64,000 bases of DNA. Source: Klenkia sp. PcliD-1-E (GTDB taxonomy: Bacteria; Actinomycetota; Actinomycetes; Mycobacteriales; Geodermatophilaceae). Shown piece by piece: positions 19,201 through 27,064 of the stretch. The stretch spans positions 32,466 to 96,465 of the forward strand of contig NZ_JAMXRZ010000003.1 in assembly GCF_024124375.1 (NCBI RefSeq), given 5' to 3'. Below the pieces are notes generated by a model, which was not told the origin of the DNA, did no database searches, and saw only the letters and a list, made by a program, of their open reading frames with translations. A program made the position numbers and the translations under genes. Numbering within the stretch: position 1 is the stretch's first letter; each line of letters opens with the position of its first letter.

Positions 19201-22094
19201 AACTGGAAGGACGGCTGACGGCGTGGAGTGAGCACCGCCCGCTGCTGGTCGAGGTCTTCGTCCCCGCTCGCCGGCGAGAGCTGACCGACGACCTTGCATC
19301 CGACCTCGTAGCAGCCGTGGAGCTGCTGCAGGAGATGGCGGACACAGCACTCAACCAGGTGCCTGTCTTCGAGCAGTACACCCGGCAGCGGGCGTGGTTC
19401 GCCGTCAAGCTGGGCAAGGTGGTGGATGAGATCGTCGACCAGGCTCGCCCCGCCGATCAGGTCGCGCCGCTCATCGAACGAGCGGTGCTGCTGGCTTGGG
19501 TGGACGCCATCGTCCGGTCGGACGACAGACTGGAGCGGCACACTCCAGCAGACAGGGATGCCCTGGTCGAGCATTTTCGAGGCCTCGACGCACAACTGGT
19601 CGAACAACGCTTCGCTGACGTCGTAGACGCGTGCAACGCACTGCGACCGGCGTCCCTCCACTCGCCAGCTGCGGGGATCATCCAGCGGGAAGCGATGAAG
19701 AAGTCCCGCCACAAGCCGATCAGGCAACTGATCAGCGAGACGGCAGGACTGCTTCGCCAGCTCAAGCCGTGCTTCATGATGAGCCCGCTGGCCGTGTCCC
19801 AGTACCTGCCCGCCGACATGCGGTTCGACGTCGTCATCTTCGACGAGGCCTCACAGGTGCTGCCGTGGGACGCCATCAACTGCGTCTACCGAGGCTCCGC
19901 GCTGATCGTCGCCGGCGATCAGCGGCAGCTCCCGCCCACCAACTTCTTCGGTTCGACGGACGACGACGTGGCCGAGGACGACGAGTCGGCGCCGGACTCC
20001 TTCGGCTCGGTGCTCGATCTCGCCAAGGCGGCCGGGACCATTCCCAGCCTCGGGCTCGACTGGCACTACCGGAGCCAGCACGAATCGCTGATCACGTATT
20101 CCAATCACCGCGTGTACGAGGGCCGGCTGCACACCTTCCCGGGCGCAACGTTCGCAGCCGACGACCTGGGCATCGAGAGCTTCGTGGTCGAGGGCATCTA
20201 CCAGCGGGGGACGACGCGGGACAACCCCATCGAGGCCGAAGCGGTCGTGGACAGGGTCCTGCACCACGTGGTGCGGAACCCGAGCCTGTCGATGGGTGTC
20301 ATCACCTTCTCGGCCGCCCAGGAAGACGCAGTGCTCGCAGCCCTCGAGCGGCGGGCGGCTGACGAGCCCGTCCTGGGTCAGCTGCTCACCCAGACGGACC
20401 GCCTGGACGGGTTCTTCGTGAAGAGCCTCGAGAACGTCCAGGGCGACGAGCGGGACATCACCATCTTCAGCGTCGGCTACGGCCCGGACGCCGACGGCAA
20501 GTTCACGATGAACTTCGGCCCTCTGAACAAGAAGTCCGGCTGGCGCCGTCTCAACGTGGCCATCACACGTGCCCGTCGCAAGGTAGAGGTCGTCTCGTCG
20601 TTCCGGGCCTCGCAGATCACCAACGACGAATTCCCTGCCCCGGATCCGGACCAGGGAGGGATTCCCCATTTGAAGGCCTACCTCGACTACGCGGCCCGTG
20701 GGCGAACGGCCCTCGCAGTCAGTGCCGTCGACGGCGACGCCGCACCCGAGAGCCCTTTCGAGGAGGACGTGCTGGATGTGGTGCGGTCGATGGGGTACCA
20801 GGCAACACCGCAGGTGGGAAGCGCTGGCTACCGCATCGACCTGGCGGTGACGCATCCGGAGCGACCGGGTGAGTACGTCCTGGGTATCGAGTGCGACGGC
20901 GCCCAGTACCACTCCGCGAAATCAGCGCGTGATCGGGACCGTCTCAGGCAGCAAGTCCTGGAGGGCCTCGGGTGGCGGATGCACCGCATCTGGGGTCTCA
21001 CCTGGGTGCGTGATCGCAACGGATCAATCCGACGTCTGAAGGCCGCCATCGACGCTGCGGTGGCTGATGAACCAGTTCCCACCGTGCCCCAGCCGCGAGT
21101 GTCGGCACCGGTGCAGGTCATCGAGGAGGAGATCGACTTCGATGCACCTCCGGCGTGGGCCGTGCCGCTACCGAGCGCAGTCGGCTACGGGCGCACGCGT
21201 GGTGAGTTCAGCGGCTTCGCGCCCGGTGCGGCGGAGTCCCGACCGGCGCTGCGGGCCTACATCGAGCGGGTGTTGAGGGCCGAGGCCCCGATGCACCGGG
21301 ACCGGCTCTTAGAGCTCCTGAGGACGGATTGGGACATCGGCCGAGCGGGTGCCCTCATCCAGGGCAACGTGGATTGGGTGCTGTCGCGTGTCCAGGTCGA
21401 CGGCCTGCGCGTCATCCGCGATGACCGGGACTTCCTCAGCATCTCCGGGCGGACCGCGGAGACCGTCCGCGTCCCGGCCGACGACGATGCTGTTCGGAAG
21501 GTCGGCCACGTCCCGCCCGCCGAGATGGATCTGGCGGTGACGCTGCTCGTGCGCGATGCGGGTGTCATGACCGACGAGGCAGTGCTGGCCGCTGTGCGGA
21601 ACCTGTACCGGTGGCGTCGAGCCGGCGCAGACATCCAGTCCGCGGTGTCCGCCGCGGTCTCGCGCGCGGAGACGGCCGGAGCAGTCCATCGCAGGGGCAC
21701 CGACTTGATCGCGGCGGACCCGGCAAGGGTGCAGTCCGGCAATTTGACGCCGTCAGCCGCGATGCCTCACCGCCGGGACGCTGCGGATGCGCTGCCCGAC
21801 CCGGCTGAGGCTTTCCGATCGAGGATCGCTTCGGGTGTCGCTGCCGCTAACCCATTGCTGAACGAGTGGTACCGCGAACGGTTGGACGCACTGGGTGCGG
21901 TGGACTTCGCGAAGTACATCGTGGGCCGGTCGGAGCCACTTCGGCTCCTGCGGCGGCTGGACCAGGAGGACATGATCGAGCACAGCGTCGAATGGGCTGT
22001 CGTGGACCCCGACTTCGCATCGCTGTTCTCCCGTCGGGAGATTGCAGTCGCCCGGCAGCGCCTGATGGACCTCGGCTACGAAGAGGAACGGTGA
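16197..22094 (+). CDS. Giant DUF4011 SF1 helicase with fused MTES_1575/DUF559-type nuclease and DUF3320
   Basis: 1965 aa. Domains in order: DUF4011-like N-terminus (residues ~15-260); SF1B helicase with Walker A GPPGTGKSQTIANV near 313, Walker B FDEASQVLPWDA near 1215, GDQRQLPP near 1241 and motif VI NVAITRARRKVEVV near 1452; a PD-(D/E)XK nuclease of the MTES_1575/Vsr-like type (SPFEEDVLDVV near 1518, GYRIDLAV, then GIECDGAQYH near 1565); and DUF3320 near 1690-1740. The DUF4011-helicase-Vsr-type-DUF3320 arrangement is a recurrent giant protein of bacterial defence islands, probably translocating on DNA and cutting it. The ATG overlaps the HelD-like stop (ATGA). All helicase and nuclease motifs appear intact. 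The defence role is inferred from architecture and neighbours. Confidence 0.88.
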   Translation: MTASRPVPQLLTRDAEAKLNRQLEAWKSALVAVDRRQRLVYFKHTKSASLEVQPSRLSNLWEALGSGDVAVRGTAVPGEESEHRPLPRDGRVVVEVTNKSEKDLPASLRRLDQVSQQTFADRGFWSLYLGIGFLSWVDADDKPAESPLLLLPVRLSRAGDASHWTLAATEDDVVLNPALGLVMEQLFGIALPPADIDSTDVEGYLQQVAAAVAGDHRMQVTQRAVLTTFSFHKEAIYRDLQENGATVLADPMVQVLALGPDAPSGQDYAFDTTIYDDVDRVLPPEQMMSILDADSTQRRCIIAARDGKSFVMDGPPGTGKSQTIANVIAELMAAGKSVLFVSEKAAALDVVRNRLTAKGLDPFILELHSHAATRKQVAGQLHSALTKRTRVSTGFSGAQRSSLVADRTQLTAFAAAMNEQRELLGQTLFQVLGRTTQLAAYTGVTVPYREGWLDLREHELAEIRDRAVRLSRVWDPVTAGPDFLWRDLDIVPGSRVDVDDLQRRAHAAAAAGSSLVDLVDAVDTEIGRSFPRSHDAVRRRISLLALAEQRPRHALVEWLCLDGAALSEKRARLTARKQAVEEFMAAQAELERTAGPRHGALESELVVQTEGLHDDGRFGWAVGDAVVASEVAQLVAWLTALPPRLVEIDQHARRLGVDLGFGADGPSLEVAHRLADLAALGTSAARPLNEWFNPHLHAALAESEAVLRTLVVTVRERRASIDEVFTPAALELDLHALHRRFAESHTGFGRFSSQARADRRALKAVTVTGKANADVRARLEEAAAWQQAERALSHGEQDRAAGLGSYYRSVDTDFDRVSAALEVARRAVQIAGRDLDVPALANQLGAHGQPDPLLSTIGTELRNAVAQLWGEVHQRFGQFTNHLTGLRVVDLATWAEGLAEALRPVQQASDHVATIVGRDLSLAEVRSILVEAADRDATSSAILEAFDADREELGPAYDGIDTDWAGLGGCLTWAESVRALLGGKAEPVVAQSLDSLTITSAELEGRLTAWSEHRPLLVEVFVPARRRELTDDLASDLVAAVELLQEMADTALNQVPVFEQYTRQRAWFAVKLGKVVDEIVDQARPADQVAPLIERAVLLAWVDAIVRSDDRLERHTPADRDALVEHFRGLDAQLVEQRFADVVDACNALRPASLHSPAAGIIQREAMKKSRHKPIRQLISETAGLLRQLKPCFMMSPLAVSQYLPADMRFDVVIFDEASQVLPWDAINCVYRGSALIVAGDQRQLPPTNFFGSTDDDVAEDDESAPDSFGSVLDLAKAAGTIPSLGLDWHYRSQHESLITYSNHRVYEGRLHTFPGATFAADDLGIESFVVEGIYQRGTTRDNPIEAEAVVDRVLHHVVRNPSLSMGVITFSAAQEDAVLAALERRAADEPVLGQLLTQTDRLDGFFVKSLENVQGDERDITIFSVGYGPDADGKFTMNFGPLNKKSGWRRLNVAITRARRKVEVVSSFRASQITNDEFPAPDPDQGGIPHLKAYLDYAARGRTALAVSAVDGDAAPESPFEEDVLDVVRSMGYQATPQVGSAGYRIDLAVTHPERPGEYVLGIECDGAQYHSAKSARDRDRLRQQVLEGLGWRMHRIWGLTWVRDRNGSIRRLKAAIDAAVADEPVPTVPQPRVSAPVQVIEEEIDFDAPPAWAVPLPSAVGYGRTRGEFSGFAPGAAESRPALRAYIERVLRAEAPMHRDRLLELLRTDWDIGRAGALIQGNVDWVLSRVQVDGLRVIRDDRDFLSISGRTAETVRVPADDDAVRKVGHVPPAEMDLAVTLLVRDAGVMTDEAVLAAVRNLYRWRRAGADIQSAVSAAVSRAETAGAVHRRGTDLIAADPARVQSGNLTPSAAMPHRRDAADALPDPAEAFRSRIASGVAAANPLLNEWYRERLDALGAVDFAKYIVGRSEPLRLLRRLDQEDMIEHSVEWAVVDPDFASLFSRREIAVARQRLMDLGYEEER

Positions 22095-22182
22095 GCTTCT
22101 GTGATGTACCGGTGCACGTGTGACCTCGGCCGCAGATCGAAGAACGGGCTTCGCGCCCAAGTGGGACCCCGACGCTCGTCCG

Positions 22183-22211
22183 TCCCGGCCGCGCCGTCCG
22201 GACGGCCGGGA
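22183..22211 (+). terminator. GC-rich hairpin between the helicase and GTPase genes
   Basis: Perfect 9-bp inverted repeat TCCCGGCCG (22183-22191) and CGGCCGGGA (22203-22211); the internal palindrome GCCGTCCGGACGGC is an alternative fold. No T-tract follows. It lies 13 bp before the GTPase start and may terminate or attenuate the helicase transcript. Confidence 0.4.
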
Positions 22212-22223
22212 TAGGTTGGCGCC

Positions 22224-23417
22224 ATGCCCGGTTATCCTCGAATCCGTCGACAGAGCATCGCTGTATTCGGTGAGTCAGGTTCGGGGAAGACCGTTCTGGT
22301 CTCCTCCTTCTTCGGGCCGACGCAAGAAGGTTCTTTCAAGAACGACCTGTGGGACGTCGTGGCGCAGAAGGCGGGGCAGGGCAACCGCCTCTACCAGAAC
22401 TACCTGGGGATGCGGGACAGTTCGACTCTGCCGTCGCAGACCCGTTTCGCCAACACTACGTACGACTTCGCGATCAAGCTGAAGAACGACAACCAAGAAT
22501 CACAGAGCAAGCGACCCTTCGACGAGCTGCACCTGGTCTGGCACGACTACCCGGGTGAATGGTTCGAGGAGGACCCGGACAGCGAGGAGGAGCGTCGACG
22601 TCGCACCGACACGTTCAGGACCCTCCTCAGCTCCGATGTCGCGCTGCTGCTCGTCGATGGCCAGAAGCTGCTCGACTATCGAGGTGAAGAGGAGCGGTAC
22701 CTCAAGTCGCTGATCGGGAACTTCCGTCAATCGCTCGTGAGACTGAAGCCCGACCTGCTGGGGGACAAGGGTCCGCTCGTCGAGTTCCCACGGATCTGGA
22801 TTCTCAGCTTGTCGAAGTCGGACCTCCTCAGCGAGTGGGACGTGGACAACTTCCGCGACCTCCTCATCCGCACTGCAGCAGACGACATGGACAGACTCAG
22901 GTCCGCGATAGCCGATCTGGTCGAGGCGCCGGAGGCGCTGTCCGTCGGGGAGGACTTCATGCTGCTCTCGTCAGCCAAGTTCGAGCTGGGGGCTGCCCAG
23001 TCAGGTGGTCCGGCCATCGACGTCACCAGTCGTGTCGGACTAGACCTCATCCTCCCCATCGCTTCTCTGCTGCCTCTGGAACGTCGAGTGCTGTGGGAGG
23101 AGCGGATGACCCTTCCGCGCAAGGTGGTCGACTCCTTGGCGGACGGTGCTGATGTCATCGCTGCCGCTCTCACCGGAGCGAAGTTCTCGGGCGTGGACAA
23201 GCTCCTGAAGAAGTTCGCCAAAGCCGACAAGCGTGCAGATTTCCTCGCGAAGGTCCTGCCTCTCTTGGCGGCGGCGGTCAAGGTCGCTGGCCCAAAGTTG
23301 AAGGAGGTGAACGAACATGCCCGGGCCCAGAACCAGCACCTCCGCGCCATGCTGACCCAGTTCAAAATGGATCTGGAGCAGGGGGTGGAGGACCGCATCC
23401 TCAGGGCACAGAAGTGA
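22224..23417 (+). CDS. TRAFAC-type GTPase of a predicted defence or conflict system
   Basis: 397 aa. All G-protein motifs are visible: G1 GESGSGKT at residues 13-20, G3 within WHDYPGEW near 110, G4 as the variant SKSD near 196, and G5 SSAKF near 253. The C-terminal ~120 residues are helical with a hydrophobic stretch (VLPLLAAAVKVAG) and a final coiled-coil-like segment, so it may associate with a membrane or oligomerise. This resembles the prokaryotic TRAFAC GTPases that Aravind-type analyses place in immune operons. The next gene starts inside its stop codon (TGATG), so the two are almost certainly co-translated. The effector of the system could be the SIR2 protein 200 bp downstream. Function beyond GTP hydrolysis is unknown. 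Confidence 0.75.
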   Translation: MPGYPRIRRQSIAVFGESGSGKTVLVSSFFGPTQEGSFKNDLWDVVAQKAGQGNRLYQNYLGMRDSSTLPSQTRFANTTYDFAIKLKNDNQESQSKRPFDELHLVWHDYPGEWFEEDPDSEEERRRRTDTFRTLLSSDVALLLVDGQKLLDYRGEEERYLKSLIGNFRQSLVRLKPDLLGDKGPLVEFPRIWILSLSKSDLLSEWDVDNFRDLLIRTAADDMDRLRSAIADLVEAPEALSVGEDFMLLSSAKFELGAAQSGGPAIDVTSRVGLDLILPIASLLPLERRVLWEERMTLPRKVVDSLADGADVIAAALTGAKFSGVDKLLKKFAKADKRADFLAKVLPLLAAAVKVAGPKLKEVNEHARAQNQHLRAMLTQFKMDLEQGVEDRILRAQK

Positions 23418-23794
23418 TGCCCTCGTCCCCACTCGCCGAGTGCGTCATCTGGGCCACGCGGGGACACACCTGGGGGTTTCGGTTCCTCCTCGGCGCAGGG
23501 CGCGGTGACCCACTCCACGACTACGAGCTGGCCTTCAGTGGACTAGGTGATGGGAATCAGTTCGTACCTGGTAAGGCGCGGGTTGCCTTCCGGATCGACG
23601 ATCCACTCAGTCGCAGGGACGCGTCCGGCCGGATCATTCCGCACGAGTTCGTCCTCTACGACGATTGGGCCGAGTCGATTGATTCGATGGAGGCAGGGAT
23701 CGAGCGCATCTGGCCCTGCGTGGAGAACATCTACGCGGATGTCTGGGCGATGGAGCGCCCTCCTCAGCGATCCGCCATCCGGCATCGCCTCTGA
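23417..23794 (+). CDS. Hypothetical protein coupled to the GTPase
   Basis: 125 aa, not recognised. The ATG at 23417 shares one base with the GTPase stop; a GTG at 23414 is also in frame. The protein is compact, with many aromatic residues (10 Trp/Tyr) and probably beta-rich in the first 80 residues, followed by helices around MEAGIERIWPCVENIY. It has no signal peptide and no transmembrane segment. Tight coupling suggests a binding partner or regulator of the GTPase. Confidence 0.65.
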   Translation: MPSSPLAECVIWATRGHTWGFRFLLGAGRGDPLHDYELAFSGLGDGNQFVPGKARVAFRIDDPLSRRDASGRIIPHEFVLYDDWAESIDSMEAGIERIWPCVENIYADVWAMERPPQRSAIRHRL

Positions 23795-23997
23795 CACTCA
23801 GCCGCAGGTCGTCTCAGCGTCCAAATTCCGTCAGGACCCGTTCGCGGCGTTCGGCGCGCAACCGCGTGCGATCGTCGTTGTCATGCTGCACGAGTAGATG
23901 ACATCCGTTGGTGGTGCAGAGCTGCTCAGAGCGCTCGCGCTCCACCCTGTGAAATGACCGCCGTCATGGATGAGCGATGGGTACCTGAGGAGGATCT

Positions 23998-25590
23998 GTG
24001 ACTGGTCACGTATTCGTCGTCCGCAGCAGCATCGAGGGCATCGTGTGCGATGACCTCGTCGTCTCCACAGATGGCCGGGGGGCCACCGGCGTTCGCAGGT
24101 CGTGGTGGCCTGCGTTGGGGTGGAGGTCCGAAGCGGATCGGTCAGCCGCACGACCGGAGGATGCACAGGGGCGATGGACCCGACTTGCGTCGGGTACCGG
24201 CGGCGAGCCAGGGCGGTGGCTGCTCGCCGTCGGGTCTCGAGGAAGTGCAGGGCCGTCCTGGGTCGCTGATGGCGTCCGCGAAGTTCTGGATGCCATCGCT
24301 TCTCAGGGCGCCGAGCACCTGACTCCCGCGCGACCGAGGAGGGTGGCGGTACCCGTCTTCGGGGTGGACGGCGGTGGCCTCGATGGTCAGCGCGGTGAAG
24401 TGGTCGGGGAGCTGCTGAAGGCATGCCAGGACGCAGCCGAACTGCACGGCCTGGACGTGGTCATCGTCGCGAGAGCGGCCTCCGACTACTCAGCTCTTCA
24501 GTCTCTCCGGCGCAGTGCTCCTGCGCGGGGACTCGCCGAGCACCTCCAGGAAGATGCTCGTCGACTGGGCGACCTGGCACGGCGCGGCCAGCTCGCGCTC
24601 TTCATGGGAGCCGGGACAGGGGTCGCTGCGGGTCTCCCGCTCTGGAATGGTCTGCTGGCGCGCTTGGCCGAGGACGTGCGCCTGCCTGGTGGAGCCGGGG
24701 CCCTCGGCCGCATGAACCCGCTGGACGCCGCCGAGGTGCTGCGGCGAGCATTCGGCAAGTCGAGCGGCGAGACGCACTCGCTGGGTGAGCGGGTCGCCGA
24801 CGTGATCGGCACGCCGGCTCGGTTCGCGCTCAGCCATGCACTGCTCGCTGCCCTGGATGTCGCCAACGCGATCACCACGAACTTCGACGACCTCTATGAA
24901 CGCGCCGTCGAGAGCGCGTCCGGCGCTCGGCCTCGAGTGCTGCTCCCGAAGGGGGAGCAAGCAGAAGGCGACTCGGGACGGTGGCTCCTCAAGCTGCACG
25001 GGGACGCCAGCGAGCCGGACACCGTGGTCCTGGACCGTCGATCGTTCGTTCGTTACGACGCCGAGCAGCGCCCGCTGGCCGCGGTCCTGCAAGCAACGCT
25101 GCTGACCCGCCACCTGTTCGTGGTCGGCGCCTCCATGAACGACGACAACGTCATCAGGCTCGTCCACGAGGTGGCGGTCCTGAAGGAGAAGCGCGGTGGC
25201 AAGGCCGAGCTGGGCACCGTTGTGACACTCCAGGACGACCCTCTCTCCGCAGATCTGTGGGCGCCGGAGCTGCGCTACCTCTCGGTCGGTGGCGCCGCAC
25301 CCACCGAGGAGACGGATGATGAACGCACGGCCCGGATGGTGGGCGCGGCCCGGGAGCTCGACGTCTTCCTCGACCGCGTCGCGCAGCACGCAGCGCGTGG
25401 CACTGCCACCCTGATGGACCCGAGGTACTCGGCACTGATCCGGGACGACGACGAGCGCAAGACGGCCCAGAAGCTCGCACAGCTGCGTAGCTGGGTCGAG
25501 AAGTGGGCGACGTCCGGTCAGCATGCCGATGAATGGCGCGACGTCCTGAATTCCTTGGACTCAGCAGGAGGAATCTCCGCCAAGCCCTAG
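23998..25590 (+). CDS. Macro-like domain fused to SIR2 NADase-type domain
   Basis: 530 aa from a GTG preceded by GAGGAGG, a strong ribosome site that fixes the start. The N-terminal part (residues ~1-170) contains RWLLAVGSRG and VAVPVFGVDGGGLDGQRG, a glycine-rich pattern like macro or ADP-ribose-binding folds; this assignment is tentative. The SIR2 domain starts near residue 199 with FMGAGTGVAAGLP, then TTNFDDLYE near 293 and LLKLHGD near 330, giving the catalytic Asn/Asp and His of SIR2_2 defence proteins. Such SIR2 domains act as NAD-depleting effectors in Thoeris, DSR and related systems. Linking an ADP-ribose-type sensor to a NADase suggests ligand-triggered NAD loss. It ends 4 bp into the convergent HNH gene. 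No TIR protein was found nearby. Confidence 0.8.
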   Translation: MTGHVFVVRSSIEGIVCDDLVVSTDGRGATGVRRSWWPALGWRSEADRSAARPEDAQGRWTRLASGTGGEPGRWLLAVGSRGSAGPSWVADGVREVLDAIASQGAEHLTPARPRRVAVPVFGVDGGGLDGQRGEVVGELLKACQDAAELHGLDVVIVARAASDYSALQSLRRSAPARGLAEHLQEDARRLGDLARRGQLALFMGAGTGVAAGLPLWNGLLARLAEDVRLPGGAGALGRMNPLDAAEVLRRAFGKSSGETHSLGERVADVIGTPARFALSHALLAALDVANAITTNFDDLYERAVESASGARPRVLLPKGEQAEGDSGRWLLKLHGDASEPDTVVLDRRSFVRYDAEQRPLAAVLQATLLTRHLFVVGASMNDDNVIRLVHEVAVLKEKRGGKAELGTVVTLQDDPLSADLWAPELRYLSVGGAAPTEETDDERTARMVGAARELDVFLDRVAQHAARGTATLMDPRYSALIRDDDERKTAQKLAQLRSWVEKWATSGQHADEWRDVLNSLDSAGGISAKP

Positions 25591-26480
25591 GCGGCGAGCG
25601 CGGCGCCCTTGAAGACCTGGTCCGTGTGCCACGCGACGTGCACAGGCGCGGGAAGAGGCGTGCCGGGGCGAGCAGACAGAGGGCGGCCATGGAGCCCGTA
25701 GACCTGTCGGCCCGCCTCGGTCCTCGCCGTGAAAGAACCGGAAACCGTGACCTGATGGCTGTCGTCGAGCCCAAGAATGCCTCGGTCGAACAGCTTGTGG
25801 TGGAGCATGCACAGCGCCAACCCGTTGTCCAGGTCATCCGGACCGTCGAAGGCGAACCAGCGGACGTGCGCCGCCTCCAGCCCGACCGGGACGCCTGCGA
25901 CCTGACCGTCGTAACCGCAGAAGGCGCACTGACGGTCCCAGGCGTCGACGACGGACATCCGCCACGTCGAGTCCCGCCGACGAGGGGTCGACGGCGGGAG
26001 GATGGACGTCTCCACCAGCTCGGCGAGGCCGGCGGCGGTCAGGACGTCGTCGGAGATGGTGGCGGGGAACTGGCTGTCCACGAGGAGGCGAGCCAGTCCG
26101 GCGACGGCGGCCGGGGTCGACAGGAGGTGCTTCTCGATGTCCGGGACGAAGGCCCCGGTGACCCCCTCCCGACGAAGAGGCCCGACCGAGTCCATGACGA
26201 CGTCACGGTCGAGCTGCCAGACGGCGTCCGTCCGGAGCCGGGTGAACGGGTACGCGGCGCTCTGTGCGGGCGATGTCCGGGAAGCCGGACCGAACTCGGC
26301 AATGAGCTCTGCGAGTTGGGTCTCGGCCACTGACCACGGCACCGCCGAAGAACCGGTCGACTGCAGTCGACCAAGGGCGAGCAGAACCAGCAGCGGCTTG
26401 TGGGGCGACCGGGTGCCGTCGCGTTGGTGCTGTCTCAGGCTGCTGAAACGTCGGAGGACATCAGCGGACGTGGCCGTCAT
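25587..26480 (-). CDS. Phosphorothioate-reader-type HNH restriction endonuclease
   Basis: 297 aa. The N-terminal ~170 residues match the DNA-binding half of ScoMcrA-like enzymes (SPHKPLLVLLALGR near residue 25, then PFTRLRTDAVWQL), which reads phosphorothioate-modified DNA. The C-terminal HNH domain has CAFCG, the core GLEAAHVRWF, an Asn in NGLALC and HHKLFDRG, a complete zinc-bound beta-beta-alpha metal site. It is predicted to cleave DNA carrying foreign backbone or base modification. No dnd or ssp gene cluster is visible, which fits a type IV enzyme that attacks modified invaders. The start overlaps the stop of the upstream acidic protein (ATGA), so the two form an operon. It converges on the SIR2 gene with a 4-bp overlap. 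Confidence 0.85.
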   Translation of the reverse strand: MTATSADVLRRFSSLRQHQRDGTRSPHKPLLVLLALGRLQSTGSSAVPWSVAETQLAELIAEFGPASRTSPAQSAAYPFTRLRTDAVWQLDRDVVMDSVGPLRREGVTGAFVPDIEKHLLSTPAAVAGLARLLVDSQFPATISDDVLTAAGLAELVETSILPPSTPRRRDSTWRMSVVDAWDRQCAFCGYDGQVAGVPVGLEAAHVRWFAFDGPDDLDNGLALCMLHHKLFDRGILGLDDSHQVTVSGSFTARTEAGRQVYGLHGRPLSARPGTPLPAPVHVAWHTDQVFKGAALAA

Positions 26481-26989
26481 TCTCCCGACAATGAAGCGAT
26501 GAGGGCGTCGTCGCGAACGGCTTCAATGCCCAATCCCTCGAGCGCGTCGACGAGCACCTGCTCCCGCGCCGGGTCGATCTCGAGGTAGTCGCCGTTCAGC
26601 GTCGTCGTGACGCGTCGTGCCCCCACGGGCGGCGATCCCAGCGCAGCCCACGCCTCGTCGTCGGCCTCTGCGAACAAGTCCAACGTCAGCGCGGTCGGCA
26701 TGGGTGGCCAGTCACCGTCCTGAACGGCGCCAGTGTCGTTCCACGAGTAGGGCGACTCCGGACTGAGGTCTTCGTCCTCCATCTCCTCCACGCTCTCGGG
26801 CGCGCCCGGCACCCACGTCGCCTTGAGCTCCCGGTTGAGATCCATTGCCTGACCGACAGTGGTGCATTCCTTCACCCGCGCGATTGCGTCGCTCAATGCC
26901 TGTGCGCGCTCCCTGTCGATGACACAGAGCGATTCGTGCAACGGGTAGACCCCGTAGACAACAGAGCTCGGCCGTGCGTCACCCGTCAT
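26477..26989 (-). CDS. Acidic hypothetical protein coupled to the HNH endonuclease
   Basis: 170 aa, not recognised. It is strongly acidic, with runs such as EEMEDEDLS near residue 68 and repeated Asp/Glu in the C-terminal third. It has no Cys cluster, signal peptide or membrane segment. Its stop overlaps the start of the HNH endonuclease (ATGA). An acidic partner of a nuclease could be an inhibitor, a DNA mimic or a specificity factor; this is speculation from charge and position only. Confidence 0.65.
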   Translation of the reverse strand: MTGDARPSSVVYGVYPLHESLCVIDRERAQALSDAIARVKECTTVGQAMDLNRELKATWVPGAPESVEEMEDEDLSPESPYSWNDTGAVQDGDWPPMPTALTLDLFAEADDEAWAALGSPPVGARRVTTTLNGDYLEIDPAREQVLVDALEGLGIEAVRDDALIASLSGE

Positions 26990-27064
26990 GCCGCCCAGGC
27001 AATCAGAATGGTGACCTAGCTGACAAGCGGTCGTGTTCGAACGGGTGGTGCCAGACGCAGTTGG

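Noticed and set aside
23998..25590. Thoeris system based on the SIR2 protein
   Set aside because: No TIR-domain ThsB-like gene is present nearby and the N-terminal rather than C-terminal extra domain does not match the usual ThsA layout.
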